Assembly: GCA_025602915.1 (NCBI GenBank)
Contig: JAHLJZ010000023.1
Location: 124,001-188,000 of the forward strand
Length of the DNA: 64,000 nucleotides
Direction of reading: 5' to 3'
Source: Paraphysoderma sedebokerense
Taxonomy: Eukaryota; Blastocladiomycota; Physodermatomycetes; Physodermatales; Physodermataceae
This document shows, piece by piece, positions 11,490 through 24,198 of the stretch (the first letter of the stretch is position 1; each line of letters begins with the position of its first letter). The notes beneath the pieces were generated by a model. It was not told the origin of the DNA. It worked only from the letters and a program-made list of their open reading frames with translations, and ran no database searches. A program made the translations under genes and the position numbers.

Positions 11490-12335
11490 GCGTGAAAAGT
11501 GAGGTAAGTTGGGTAGCTACAATATACCAACTGTTGAGTGGAAATGAAATTATGTCATATCATGAGTTTTCGTTTATTATCAATGTTATCTTGAATCATG
11601 AGTTTTTTTTACTTATGCATCAATATTATGTTTAACCCTACAATAAACAAATTGCTGAGCAGAAAGAAAAAATATTTCGAATCATGCGTTTGCATTTATT
11701 GTTAATATTGTGTTCACTCGTATCTTGCCTCGATCATATCTCACATGTCCAACCAAAGATAGATGAACCAAATACTTTTGATTGCATTCATGAAATTTTA
11801 GAAATGTCATTCTTGTTCTGACAATTGAACAACTATCATTAATAAAGAAAAACAAAGAAACAAGATACAAAAAAGGAATAAAGGGAATAAAGGACTATAA
11901 AGAAAAAGAACGAACGGATCGATTCTACAGACGACTTCAAACAAAAGTAAGAAAGTATAAGAATAGAAAAAACGTAAAGATGATAAATTACAAATTACGA
12001 AAAAGGAGAAAAGAAGAAAGACGAAAAGAACAAAGAACAAACAACAAAGACCAAACACGAGAAATATCACGAGGAGGTGTCACACTGCTGATTTTAGTTA
12101 TTGATGATAAAGTCTGTGAGTAAGGGGTTCCGCCCCTGTTTATTTACGGTTGGATTTTGATCTGGTTGACGATGGTTGCAGGTGATCTAGATCATATTTT
12201 ATAACTATTCTCACTCATTTGACCTTTTTCCAAGGTCTGATTAGATCCACGTTTAAAGATAACAGATATAGAATCGAAGACACAGTACAAACCAAAGAAA
12301 TTTCAGGTAAACGCTCGTAGTATAAATACTGTCAA
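11490..12335. other. Intergenic between the 7TM gene and PRM1
   Basis: AT-rich, with two similar ATCATGAGTTTT...TTATTATCAA segments near 11558-11640 and a purine-rich A/G stretch at 11840-12065. No coding motif was recognised. The last 100 bp are presumably the PRM1 promoter and leader. Confidence 0.6.
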
Positions 12336-15251
12336 ATGGATATAGAAGAAGCAATACATTATATTAGTAAATCTGGTCAAGTTCAACTCGGTGATATTGG
12401 TATCGTGGACGTGGAGAATGACGGTAACGGCGGTGTGATGGGAGAGGTCGAAGTGGATTTAAATGATGTGACGTTAACGAGTAGTGGGTTTAAAAGTGTC
12501 GGATGGAACGGGAACAAAGAAAGCGCAGGCAATAGTAAGTAGTTCGAGATTTTGGTTTATGATGGTTGCTTTGAGACTAAGTTGAAATTTTGTTTTGCCT
12601 CTTGATGTTTGATTGGGGTATTAGATTCATCAACACCAGCTTCGACTTTATCGGAATCAATTTTTCAAATTTCATTACCTGGAGACTTAACTCGGTCTTT
12701 TTTCTCCTACACAATCTTTACGCTCCTTTTATTAATATACACAACTTTCCAATCTTTATCATCTATTCAGTCTGCGACCGTGCAAATCACCAAATCAATA
12801 GGGTACTCTTGTTTTGCTTTATCAACTTCAGCATCCCAAATCGCATCTACCCCACACTACCTCGCTTTAACGACTCGACAAACTCATATTCAATTTCTAA
12901 GAACATTAATCGATCAATCTAAAACATCGTTGATAGCGTCTATAGAAATCACTGCTAAACTCATTTTATTCATCTTAAACGCCATCGTCGCAGTTTACCG
13001 TTGTTTACTCGATTTTATTTTTCGCGCCGTTACTTCCTTGGTGACCCAAGTAACTCGGGATATTCAACGAGCCTGGAACGACGCAATCTCAGAGTTGGAT
13101 GTACAATTGAGGATGGCAGTTTCCGTGATCAATGACAATTTATTAAGGAATATTGGAAACGAGTTTGACAGAATTTTCGGTACTAGTATTAGCACTGTAA
13201 TTCGAATTCCTAGTATACCAGAGTTAACCAGTCACATTCAAATTCCGGATCAATTTATTCGAGATTTTGAAAACGCGGTTCAAAGGTTACCAACTTTGGA
13301 ACAATTATGGGGTGATTTGGAAACAGTGATTAGCAGACCTTTCAAGAATTTACAAGATTCGATTGAACTGAAATTCGCGAATGTGAGAGTTAACGTGGAG
13401 GGGTATTATATTCCTGATAAAAAAGACGTGGTGGTTTGTGAAGATAATTTGGGGGCGGAACAGATTCAGGAATTGAAAAATAAAGTAGAAGAAATTGTGT
13501 GGTTGGTGGTATACGCTGGATTGATTACCGTTGTAGTCGTTTGGTTGGTGAATATGATTCTGGTTTGTGTAAACCGATATCGGTTAGCAAGAGTCACCCA
13601 GCGAGTTGAACGAATCGCGGGGTCAAATGAGGGTACTGGTTCTCGATCGAAATCACAGTCAACGGGGGTAAAAAGAAAATCGAAATCAAAGAAACAAAAC
13701 GAAATGGTTTCGGTGCCGAAAATTATTTTTGCGGTTCAAAATCCACTGGTATCTCGTATTGTTTTGTTCGTTACAAACCTAATTCCACCTTCGTCCCCTC
13801 GACTTCGTTCTACAGCTCGATGGTTCCTCCTCTACATTTCTCACCCTCCAGCATTGTATTGCTTCACAATCGGTATTCTTGGAATTTTCGCAACGTATTA
13901 TCAGATCAGTTTACTCCAATCCCCCTATATCCAGACGACCCTCCCACAACAGATTTCCTCATCAATCGATACAACTCAAAACACCGCCACTGCGTCGTTA
14001 ATAGCCCAATTGGACGATTCTATCGACAAAATAGTGAATAGTACCAACGCCGTCACGGCAAGAGTCGAGACACAGTTAAACGCGATTGCGAGCGACTGGA
14101 TCGTTCAAGTTCATGGTCTCTTAGACTCGACTGTTGGACAAGTCATTAATTCGTTAGTCAACAATCTTGATAGATCGTTATCTTCTATTGAACCGCTACG
14201 GAACGTGGTTTCAAATATTGTAAGGTGTATCGTCGTTGAAAGGTACCAACAATTGATGGCGTTACTTGCTTGGTTGGAAGTGAAAACTCGAGTCCACTTG
14301 AAAAGAATTCATAAAGAAGAAGTGTTTGGACATATTGTGGGACACGAAAGTATTCTCGCTATGGGGTTTGATAAAATGAAGTTGCTATTGGTGGGGAATT
14401 TATCAGCCAAGTTGGAAAGTAACACGAGTATCACGGAGAATGGGTCTTATTTCAAAGGTGATATCGAATACGAGATGTTTCCTAATCCCTTCGAAATCCG
14501 CTCCCCTTACAATTCAAGTTCAACGACGTCGAACGACATATCAAACTCTTCTTCTCGCGCAAACACTACTTCGGACACACGACAAGACTCAAAGGGATTA
14601 CTAGAAGAAACAATCACCCAGTACATCCGTCTCCTCCAAAGTCAATCCCACACTTTCTTCTTCCTCACTTACTTTGGTACCGCATTTATCATACTTGCAG
14701 TCATCGGTTCCATTATTCATTTTTTCACACTCCCTTCCTCTGATACCTCAACTCCCTCAGATTTTTCAAAACCCGTAAATGATACGCCATTTTCAATTCA
14801 ATTTAGATTCCAACTTTTAAAGTTGCGCTCGAAATTGTCAACCGCTCGTTCAATTTATACGTCCGCTTATGAATCTTTGGTTTCGTCAGATACAAATTTA
14901 CCGCTCAAACTCGGAAATGGTGTCCTTTTAACTCTCTTATCCCCGTTTTATCCTATCCTTTTATCCGTCGATACCGTAGTCGGGGGTATATACAAATTTG
15001 ATTTATGGGTTCACAGTGTTCACGAACGATTTCAATCGTTCAGAACAAAACGAACAGTGGTTTCATCGTCGCCCCAAGGTAAAATTTCAACCGTAGGTGT
15101 TAGCAAACCGGACCTTGAAACATTAAAAAGAGGAGATGATGGGACAAATCATTATTTGTCGTCTCAACATAATTTATTGAGGAGGGGTTCTAAAGTTTAT
15201 GGTAACCGACAGGGAACAGACTTGGACGGACGGGTAGGCGTGAGAATTTAG
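12336..15251 (+). CDS. prm1: PRM1, plasma-membrane fusion protein
   Basis: Multi-pass membrane protein that stabilises plasma-membrane merger between mating cells in yeasts and filamentous fungi. Exon 1 is 12336-12534 and exon 2 is 12625-15251, with a 90-nt GTAAGT...ATTAG intron. The product is 941 aa, longer than the usual 650-750. Family marks: SASQIASTPHYLALTTRQ after the first helix, a long amphipathic ectodomain with LTSHIQIPDQF and NAVQRLPTLEQLW, then VEGYYIPDKKDVVVCEDN, which matches the conserved segment holding the ectodomain Cys. Five hydrophobic segments are visible (first FFSYTIFTLLLLIYTTF, last FFFLTYFGTAFIILAVIGS). The acidic N-terminal 65 residues are not typical of the family. 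No paralogue is seen in the window. Confidence 0.88.
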
Positions 15252-16032
15252 TAACACGAACGCATAGCTTCGTGATTGCACTTTTCGGTTTTTAGATGTT
15301 TCACTATACTTTCACTGTTTTAGATATATCATATATACTTCTGTTTAAGTTATTGTGTATGTCATGAATACTGTAAAATTATGTGGTTATGTCAATGAGC
15401 TGATATTTAGTAGAACTGACCAAATTGATTAAAACGATAGCGTCAACGTCGTACTTCTATTTTTCACAACTTCAAATGATCTTAAATCAGACAAAATGAA
15501 AAAATCTCTGATGCCAAAGATAACATTGTAGGTTATATTGGCGACTTGGCGTTGTACTTCACCCAATCGAACACAATTAATGAACCAACTTTACACATAT
15601 TGCATCCAAGTTGCACAGCAGCACCACTTTCAAAACATAATAAACACCATCAATGATGATATCCATTTTCTGTCCTTGGCGTGATTGCGCATCTTGGGTG
15701 CGAATTGCTTCTGGTATGACTGCAAAACTTGTTCCATGGAATTTAATTGGTCGCGGTTTAATTAGGTGTTGCGTTCTGAAGAATCAGTGAACAATGTGCA
15801 TTTTGCACCGCACATTCTCTTGTGGTGGGTTGAATGGTGACTGACACGATCCCCGCGCGAGCAGCAGTTACATAAATAGCAACGGAATAAATGCGGGAAG
15901 AAGAAAAGGGGACAAGAAGATAACTTTACTTAGAATCATCCTCAGTTACCTTCGGTTTTGACCTTTCAATTTTACGAAATAGATTTTTTATAGACTTTGA
16001 TTATTTATAGATTGTACAGGTCATTTGGAAAG
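15252..16032. other. Intergenic, tyrosinase-1 promoter
   Basis: No gene seen. The last 200 bp contain a TATA-like ACATAAATAG near 15870 and a short 5' leader before the start at 16033. Confidence 0.55.
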
Positions 16033-18233
16033 ATGGTTAAAACTACAAGTGTTATTTTTACTCTCTTTTTGGTTGCGTTGACGCAGCTTCAATTGAGTTA
16101 TGGACAAAATTGTCCTAACGGACGAATGGTTAGAAAGGAGTTTAGAGATATGTCTTATTCCGAATGGCAAGAATTTGTCAAAGCCGTAAAATGTAAGTGC
16201 TGTTCCACAAATGGATGATCTTCTTCGCTTCATTCGACACTTAATGTTTGGCATTGACATGATCTTCACCCTCAGTACTTCAACAAGAACCCGATAACGC
16301 CAGTGGCAACAAATGGGCTAGTCTCTCTGATGTTCACTCTGGATACTCTAGCTTTGCTCATTCCAATCTCGCCTTTTTGTATGTATTTACTCTAATCATT
16401 GTGACAAAGAACCTATTGAATGTCTACTAAATAATATCCCACGGGTACAAAGAATTTGGCACAGACAATTTCTCATTAACGTTGAGAAAGAACTTAAACG
16501 AGTGAATCCCAACTTCACTGGTCTTCCATATGTACGTTTTTTTTCCTTCCTCATTACCGTTGCCGCCGATTTATGCTTACCATACGTTACTTTGTCACCG
16601 CTTTACAGTGGAATTGGGCCCAAGATGCCAACTCTCCTCATAAATCTCAGCTCTGGCAGTTAATCGGTGGAAGCAAACTCGAAGGAAACAAACCCAGTTG
16701 TATCCCCGATGGCCCGTTTGCCGATTATCGTTACAAAGGAGAATGCGTCACTCGTGGTTTCGACATGCAACAAGGATTTACCACCACTCAACAAGGTCCT
16801 AAAAATTATCGATTCTCAACATGGCAAGAATTGATGGCTATGATCAATAATAATGCCGAATATTCCAAATTTGCAGAAGAATTGGAATTGACCTCTCAGT
16901 ACGTGCACTTTAATTGATCTCTCAATTCGATCCAATATTCAATATAATTTCATTCTTGTAATCTCTAGTGTTTACCCTCACATCTACGTCGGTGGAAATA
17001 TGGGAACAATGACCGTCATCGTCAGATCTTTCAACGATGTTGCTTTCTCCTTGCATCACAATTTCGTTGATTATCTCCTCGAAATGTGGATCCAAAAGTA
17101 CGGGGCAAATAAGTACGGTGGTTACGATAATAGAAAGAAAGTACAGCACACCGCAGACGTCAAGTTGGATCCGTTCAACGTTACCCCAAATCAACTTTTG
17201 AACTTAGAAAGTATGTTTGAGAACTCTTGATTCCGTATAGATTGAAAGGAATTGGAACTAACCAGGGTCACTATACGTTTAGGAGATCATTGTGTTGTCT
17301 ATCAACCATATAGTGGTAACACTGTGTTGCCAACGTCGTCTACGAGCGCCGCCTCCTCTTCCTCGACCAGCAGTACGAGCTCCTCTACGGTACCACCACC
17401 CAAGACCACCCCCACAGAGGCACCGGTCACTTCCCAAACCAGTCAACAATCGAGTGCGATGTCGACGCCAGCAACAACTGCTCAAAGTAGTTCAAGCAGC
17501 GGAGTGTCTAATGTCAGTACTGGCACCAGTTCGCAATCCTCCGCGACGCAATCTGGCTCTACAAGCGGGTACACTCCTACGTCAACCCCCGAATCAACTT
17601 ACGACACCCCAGCTTCCTCGTCGTTCTCCTATATTCCACCCGCATCGGTTTCATCAAAGAACACAACACCTGGCGCTACTTACTCCCCAAGTTCTAATCC
17701 TGCTACTGTTACTCCGACTGCGTCCCCAACTTCAACGCCTCCGTCAACTCCCACAACTGTCCCATATTACGTTACTTGTGTCCCTGAAAATACGAAATTG
17801 CCTGAAATTCCCAGATGGTTTGTATTCTACGATCCCTTTTAATTTTTGAATATGATTCTGCAATGAATTGTTTCATTAACTCTCTATATAAAATAGGTAC
17901 ATTGAAACCAACCATATCAACGAAGATTATCTCCGTAAAACTGAAGAGAGAGTTCATAATCTTGTGGCAAACGTCAGAGAGCGTACCGACAAAGGTGAAT
18001 TTAACTTTGATTATGGTTATGGCACCAATAATGGCGGAGTATATACTCCCCCTGCTACCGATGCCCAAACGCCCGCTCCTAGTGGTCAGCAGAATGTAAC
18101 AGACTCTCAAAGAAACGTTACCAAACCATCCGATGGTTCTTCCTTCCAATTTGAGATTTCAGGAAGCGAAAAGGCATCTGTTGGTTTTATTGAAATTGTT
18201 GCAATCAGCATAGGAATGTTACTTATGGCTTAG
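16033..18233 (+). CDS. Tyrosinase 1, secreted and probably GPI-anchored
   Basis: Type-3 copper phenol oxidase that makes o-quinones (melanin or wall cross-linking). Signal peptide MVKTTSVIFTLFLVALTQLQ is followed by the cluster signature NCPNGRMVRKEFRDMSY. CuA ligands: DVHSGYSSFAHSNLAFL, then after an intron IWHRQFLINVEKELKRVNP, and GLPYWNWAQDA. CuB ligands: an intron splits the first His codon, giving HVYPHIYVGG (HxxxH), then FNDVAFSLHHNFVDY. All six His are present. After DHCVVYQPYSG comes a roughly 160-residue Ser/Thr/Pro linker, a conserved tail block, and a hydrophobic C-terminus (FIEIVAISIGMLLMA) typical of a GPI signal. It is the first of three tandem paralogues on one strand with matching intron positions. 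Physiological substrate unknown. Confidence 0.87.
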
Positions 18234-18894
18234 TGATTATGTATTAGTACCATTTGTTTTATATTGTATTTATTGTATGAACTACTTGCGTTGAGGAATA
18301 TATCGAATTATATCTTATTATGAATAGTTTGCGCTTGAATCATAATCAGCGACGGAAACAGAAATTTAGCATACAATTTGATTTCAATCGAAGATTCCGA
18401 TTCGATGTCATTCAATGTTCATTATTAAGGAAACAGTGATTTGGATTCTTGAAAAATTGACAAGCGGAAATACAATATGCGACGGGAACACAACGGCTAA
18501 ATTCTATTGGATTTATAGTTAAGGAGCCTGATTTCAATCAGTATGACTCTATATTCAATTGGAATTAAATCATAATGAGGTGCCACATCTGCGGCCCTTA
18601 ATTTCGCATATCCATGCGTGCAGCGGTGTATTGATGCGTGAGGTCAGCCTATATATTGCCAAGTGGAAGCGGTTTGAGTTACTTCGGAATATACTGAGAA
18701 ACAATTGAAGTAAGCAGTTTGTACGACACTCATTAAGTCGCCAATTAAAGTCGCTCGGGTGTGGGCTGTCGAGTGGGGTCAGCCTTAATATGCGGCTTGC
18801 CATTGTCAAACGTTCCTGTTGGATACAATGAGATTCAATATAAATACAGGGACGCCGTTCCGTCATTCCCTATTCCTTGCTGAAATATTGCACT
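18234..18894. other. Intergenic between tyrosinases 1 and 2
   Basis: No gene seen. Contains the tyrosinase-2 promoter with a TATA box close to the start codon. Confidence 0.6.
18839..18846 (+). promoter_or_regulatory. TATA box of tyrosinase 2
   Basis: TATAAATA lies 49 bp before the ATG at 18895, so the 5' leader should be very short. Confidence 0.6.
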
Positions 18895-20960
18895 ATGGCA
18901 GTCAAGGTTACATTTCTCCTTTTCGCTATTGCCCTTCTCCCGGCATTAGTGATGTCGCAAAATTGTCAGGGTCAGAGAACGCGAAAGGAATTTAGGGACA
19001 TGACTTATGAAGAATGGACCGAATTCGTTAGAGCCGTACAACGTATGTATCATCACAATATTGTGGAGATTACTCGGTTTCGATAATTTTTAACAGCCTT
19101 ATTATAGTACTACAAGCAGAAAGCGGTGGCGCAGGATGGGGAAGATATGCTGACTTGCATATCAGTTACAATGCAAACGCCCATGGCAACCTTGGATTTC
19201 TAACTTGGCACCGAGAATTCCTCAACAGAATGGAAGCGGATTTGCGTCGAGTTAATCCTAGATTCCAAGCACTTCCTTATGTAGGTTCACTTTCTATGCT
19301 TTCGATGTGCAACTGAAGACGATAAACTGAACTCTTTGCCATTAACAGTGGAATTGGGCAGCGGATTTTGAAGCTCCTCATCGAAGCCCTTTGTGGACCC
19401 AAGACTATTTGGGTGGGGCCAGTCTTAACAGCAACCGTCCTGCCTGCGTTCCGAATGGACCTTTCGCAAACTATCGCTACCAAGGAACATGTGTTCGTCG
19501 AGGATTCTCTTTGACTGAGGGATTTACAACCAATGAAAACGGCCGGACAACAGTGCGATTAAACACATGGCAGGAATTAATGGGAATCATTGACAGCAAT
19601 AGAAACTACAACGACTTTGCAATTCTTTTCGAATCAAACTCTCAGTATGTAAACCTAATTTAACATGAATTCACAGCATCATATATTGACTGAATCTATT
19701 TTTTAGTGTTCTGCCTCACATTTGGGTTGGTGGATATCAAGGATCCATGAGTTTGATCTCCGAAGCCCCACTTGACGTTTCATTCATCGCTCATCATGGT
19801 AAGCCTACAACATGTCTATTATAAGTAAATGAATGTACCGGTTTTAATCAGTCAATATTTCTTATAGCGTTCTTGGATTATTTATATGATACTTGGCAAA
19901 GACGTCATGGATATGACAACTACGGAGGCTTTGACCGAAGAACCCGCCAAACTTACAATGCTGACACTCCATTGCAACCGTTTAATGTTCGTCCCCGAAA
20001 TCTCTTCAGGTAAATAAGGAATTAGCTACTAGCATAACGTATCGCACTTACTTACGTCATCTATGTAGAATATCCGATCTTTGCTACAGATATCAAGCCT
20101 ATAGCGGCAATCCACCTCCTCCTCCTGTGATCAGTTCAACTACGTCAAGATCTAGCACAAGTACGGCTACCAGTGGAAGAACGACCAACACTCAAACCAC
20201 TGCTACTTCAAACCCACCAAGTTCTTCCTCAAACAACCCCCCTTCCTCCACCAATCCTCCTCCAACCACCAATCCTCCTCCAACCACCAATCCTCCTCCA
20301 ACCATCAATCCTCCTCCAACCACCAACCCTCCTTCATCCACTAACCCTCCTTCCTCCACCAATCACCCTTCATCCACGAATCCTTCTTCCTCCACCAATC
20401 CTCCTTCCTCCACCAATCCTCCACCACCTTCGTCTTCGAATAACCCACCAACCTCTGGTGGAACGACCTCTACCAACCCCCCGTCAACTGCACCATCCAC
20501 AAACCCAACTTCGCCTGCCACTAGTACTACTAGTCCAACCACTTCCCGCACTTCCACTGATTCCAAGGCAACAACGACTCCTGGACCTTCAACCACCGCT
20601 TCGGACGCAACATATACACCGCCCGCTTCTACTTCGACTCGTGCCGACGATACCTATGTTCCTCCATACGCACGATACAAGCCTTCCGGAAAATATCCTC
20701 TGCTCAAGGTTCCTGATTGGTATTTCATTGTAAACAAAATCAATTCCACCTTTATTCGTGAGGCAGAAGAAAAAGTCCAGGTTATTATTCAAGTTGTCGA
20801 AAAGAAAGTCGAGAGAGGGGAATATTATCAACCTCCCGTGGATTCTGATGCTAAAGTCACTACGACTACCGACCCCCCATCATCCGCTCGTGGTTTAGAA
20901 GTTCAGTTCATTACAGTCGCTCTTTCAGTTGCGGCTGGTATTTTCCAGTTCTTGATGTAA
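18895..20960 (+). CDS. Tyrosinase 2, secreted, with Pro/Thr/Asn-repeat linker and GPI-like tail
   Basis: Same architecture as its upstream neighbour. Signal peptide MAVKVTFLLFAIALLPALVM, then NCQGQRTRKEFRDMTYEEW. CuA: DLHISYNANAHGNLGFL and TWHREFLNRMEADLRRVNP, then ALPYWNWAADFEAPHRSPLW. CuB: HVLPHIWVGG (first His codon split by an intron) and LDVSFIAHHAFLDYLYDTW. All copper ligands are kept. The linker begins at YQAYSGNPPPPP and contains about ten TNPP-type repeats (near 20240-20420) before a Ser/Thr-rich stretch. The conserved block TYTPPAST...VPDWYF and a basic coiled segment follow, then hydrophobic FITVALSVAAGIFQFLM. The linker is probably heavily O-glycosylated and holds the enzyme off the membrane or wall; that is inference from composition. 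Confidence 0.88.
20240..20425 (+). repeat. TNPP-coding tandem repeats in the tyrosinase-2 linker
   Basis: Units of 18-21 bp such as CCTCCTCCAACCACCAAT recur about ten times, encoding NPPPTT and NPPSST variants. The copies near the 5' end are almost identical, a sign of recent slippage or unequal exchange. Confidence 0.85.
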
Positions 20961-21360
20961 ACTCCGTTATTAAATATTATTTTATTTGTAAAAATTGCGC
21001 AATATTATGTAATTAAATATTTGTTTATTCGGTGCTAGTATTGTATAGTACCCCCTTAGCGAATGTATTATATGTGACGAATAAATTGTAGTCTTCTCTA
21101 TCTTGCAACTCATGTATCCTCTTGTCGGCTTGGCAGCAGTTTTTTCATATATTCATCATAGAATGCACCTGTCAGAGATGCGAACATTAATTGGATCTCG
21201 CTGATTGGAATCGCGGTCAGAGGTCAAATGAAATATTCAGGCTCGCGAACTGAGCTCATCCACCAGTCAAGCCACCAATCTGCCACCGAAGCGGCTTCTC
21301 GATCAGCGCCGATACTACTTATGATGGGCGATGCCTCCGCGATGGAAAAAAAATCACAAT
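20961..21360. other. Intergenic between tyrosinases 2 and 3
   Basis: No gene seen. AT-rich 3' flank followed by the tyrosinase-3 promoter. No clear TATA box. Confidence 0.55.
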
Positions 21361-22627
21361 ATGAAAAGTTGGACTATTATCAAAATCTTAATTCTTGTCA
21401 ACTGTCTGCGGTTTGCTAGCACGCAATCATGTCCTGGTGGACAGCGGGCGAGGAGAGAATTTCGCGACATGACGGTGCAAGAATGGGCAGAATTTCGAAC
21501 GGGAATACTTCGTAAGTTTTCATTGTTATAATATACTGAAAAGCCAATATTCTTATCTAATAATGATTCAAATGTCATCGTAGGTCTTCAACAAGATGGC
21601 ACTTGGGCAAGACTAGCGAATCAGCATGGACAATTCCTTCGAACAGCACATGACGGAGGACAATTTTTGCCGTGGCACAGAGAATACTTGTTGCGGGTAG
21701 AAAATGAATTGATAAGAGTGAATCCAAATATCAGAGGATTACCTTACGTATGTATTTCCCCATGATTTATATCCAAAACCCTTACTCACATGTTTTTGCT
21801 GACTTCCAAAACTGATTAATTCATTAAACAGTGGAACTCAGCAGCAGATTCAAACGCCCCGCACAGGAGCCCTCTCTGGACTCAAAATTATCTTGGTGGA
21901 AGTACAGTGTCTAACAATAGACCGACTTGTATTCCGAACGGACCATTTGCATCTTTTCGTCGACCTGATGGTCGCTGTATTACCCGAGGATTCTCCGTTG
22001 CCGAAGGTTTCACAACCAATGAAAATGGACGTGTGAATATGAGGTTAAATTCTTGGCAAGAGTTAATGGGTTTCGTGGATCGGTATCCTACATTTGGCGA
22101 ATTTGCTTACTTCCTTGAAAACTTTGCACAGTATGTTGCATGATTTCCTTGTCTAAGACGAATTGTACCTGGTTTTTAACGGCAATTCCTTTTTCACCAG
22201 TAATTATCCACATTTGTGGGTGGGTAATTGTACTGAGACTATACATTTACTTGTTTAAAAACTATTTCTAATCAATTGGAACAGGCGGTTATTTAGGGAC
22301 TATGTCGCTCATCTCTGACTCGGCATTTGACGTTGCATTTATTCTCCACCATGGTTGGTATTTCGCGATTTATTGTCTCGCTGTATGAATAATTTAATAA
22401 TTCGGCTTCTAGCTTTCTTTGATTATATTTATCATATATGGCAACAACGACACGGATTTGATACCTATCAAGGTATATACACTTCCACAACAGGGGCACG
22501 CACAACTCTTCGTTCCAGTGATATTATAAATCCTTTCGGTAGAAACGTAGGATCCGTGTCAAGGTAAGATTTTCAAAATTTCTCTTTGACCAAGGGTGAA
22601 AATAACTCAACGCACTGATGTTCATTA
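21361..22627 (+). CDS. Tyrosinase 3, 5' part (catalytic domain), split by a transposon
   Basis: Third tandem tyrosinase. The signal peptide starts at MKSWTIIKILILVNCLRFAS, followed by SCPGGQRARREFRDMTVQEW. CuA: QHGQFLRTAHDGGQFLPW with HREYLLRVENELIRVNP, then PYWNSAADSNAPHRSPLW. CuB: HNYPHLWVGG (split His codon) and FDVAFILHHAFFDYIYHIW. The copper-binding core is complete. The exon ends at 22563 with a GTAAG donor. In its paralogues the next exon starts the YQ-YSG linker about 65-75 bp on; here a Harbinger element lies exactly there. The native 3' exon resumes after the element. Expected effect: a catalytic domain without linker and GPI tail. Confidence 0.85.
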
Positions 22628-22641
22628 GGCCCCGTTTGGTG
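22628..22641. repeat. Left terminal inverted repeat of the Harbinger element
   Basis: GGCCCCGTTTGGTG, an exact inverse match to 25754-25767. The first G, together with the flanking TTA, forms a potential TTAG splice acceptor for the host gene. Confidence 0.93.
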
Positions 22642-22876
22642 AAAATTGGCGATTAACGCTGGGCCACGTGAAATGCGAGTTTCCCAGCAATAAATGCGAG
22701 GGACAATAGTGCGAACATTTGAGCTCTGAGGTTGTTTGGTTGTAATTGGATCACGTAACTCCTGTTTATCGCACAATTCTATCCCTACCAATAAAAATTA
22801 TAGCTATCGAACGGTCCAGACGTAGGATATAACATATACTTTTAATATTTGCTTTCTGCTCTGAAATTGTAACCGT

Positions 22877-24150
22877 ATGCCTCGGAATCCACAACAGAAA
22901 AGGCTTGCAGATTCTGAATCTGACGATGACGACCTCGATGAATACATTGCGATCATCGCAGCGACAGTGGCCCAATTCTATTACGACCAACATATCGATA
23001 AAACACCACTGAGGGATAGTCCATATCTTGGGGAGCGATATACTAGAGCTGTTCTGGCTTGTTCTAACCCAACCCGAGTTTTGGAGATTTGTCGCATGAA
23101 GAGGGAAACCTTCTTACTGTTATGCCAACAACTGCGTAGATTATATCAACTAAACGAATCAGAACTGGTGTCTGTGGAGCAACAGGTTATGATGTTTATG
23201 CATGTTGTGGCAGTGAATCCTAAAATACGGGCAACCGCCGAAAAATTTCAAAGATCGACCGAAACTGTTTCTCGCTATTTCAACAACGTTCTTGATGCTC
23301 TTGCCGACTATAGCAACAGTCTAATCACTCTACCGGATACTGAGTATACTCCTTCCTTCATCGCTCGCAACGATCGATTCTATCCGTACTTCAAAAATTG
23401 CATCGGTGCCATGGACGGGACCCACATTCCTGCACACTGTGTCGGTGACAATCAGGCATTCCGAAATCGCAAGGGATTTCTTTCGCAAAATGTACTTGCT
23501 GCTTGTACGTTTGACATGGAGTTTTGCTATGTACTCGCTGGGTGGGAAGGTAGTGCAAGTGACCAGGGTATATTGGAACATGCATTGGACACTTCGTTCG
23601 TGATTCCAAATGGAAGGTACTACCTTGGGGATGCAGGCTTCGGACTTTGGTCTAAGGTATTGGTTCCTTATCGCGGGGTGAGATATCACCTCAAGGAATG
23701 GAATAAGGCAGGCCTTAAGTATGTAGAATGTTTTTCTTCCATGGGCAGTTGTTGTGATCGCACATTTCTTACTCCGGCCATAGACCTGAAAGTGCGAAGG
23801 AACTCTTCAATTTACGACATTCCTCCCTACGCAATGTCATTGAAAGAATCTTCGGAGTCATGAAGCGTCGCTTTCCGATCTTGAACACCCCGCCGGAATA
23901 TTCCTTCGTTAATCAAGTCAAACTCGTTAAGGCTCTATGCGGTTTACATAATTTCATCAAAAGAAACCAAGAAGAAGATAGTTTCTTCATGTTTGAAGAA
24001 ACTGAGTCCAATGTAGATGACAATCAGAGGTATACCGGCGCTCCTGTACATAATGGGGTAACCGTGGCGCAAAGAGAGGAAGGGAGCAAGATGCGAGACG
24101 AGATTGCCGAGGAGATGTGGAGAGATTTTTGTAACGGTCGAAACAGATAA
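22877..24150 (+). CDS. Harbinger DDE transposase (HARBI1/DDE_Tnp_4 family)
   Basis: Cut-and-paste transposase, 402 aa, from exons 22877-23718 and 23784-24150. The 65-nt intron (GTATGT to GGCCATAG) restores KPESAKELFNLRHSSLRNVI across the junction. After an acidic N-terminus there is a helix-turn-helix-like region (KIRATAEKFQRSTETVSRYF). The catalytic triad follows: first Asp in IGAMDGTHIPA, second Asp in YYLGDAGFGLWSK followed by LVPYRGVRYHLKEW, and Glu in RNVIERIFGVMKRRFPIL. NRKGFLSQNVLAACTFDMEF and VLAGWEGSASDQGIL are standard family blocks. It appears intact and should work with the Myb-like partner encoded on the other strand. Confidence 0.93.
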
Positions 24151-24198
24151 AAGTTTATTAAATATTCACATGAATTGTCTACGAATTGCTTATTCTGA

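Noticed and set aside
11807-12070. Very hydrophobic minus-strand frame (Phe/Leu-rich)
   Set aside because: It is translation of an A/G-rich purine tract; composition alone explains the hydrophobicity.
17292-17849. 185-codon plus-strand frame rich in Arg/Pro/Leu
   Set aside because: Alternate-frame shadow of the Ser/Thr/Pro linker of tyrosinase 1.
20173-20733. 186-codon Pro/Leu-rich frame and the Glu/Val-rich opposite-strand frame at 20363-20596
   Set aside because: Shadows of the TNPP repeat linker of tyrosinase 2.
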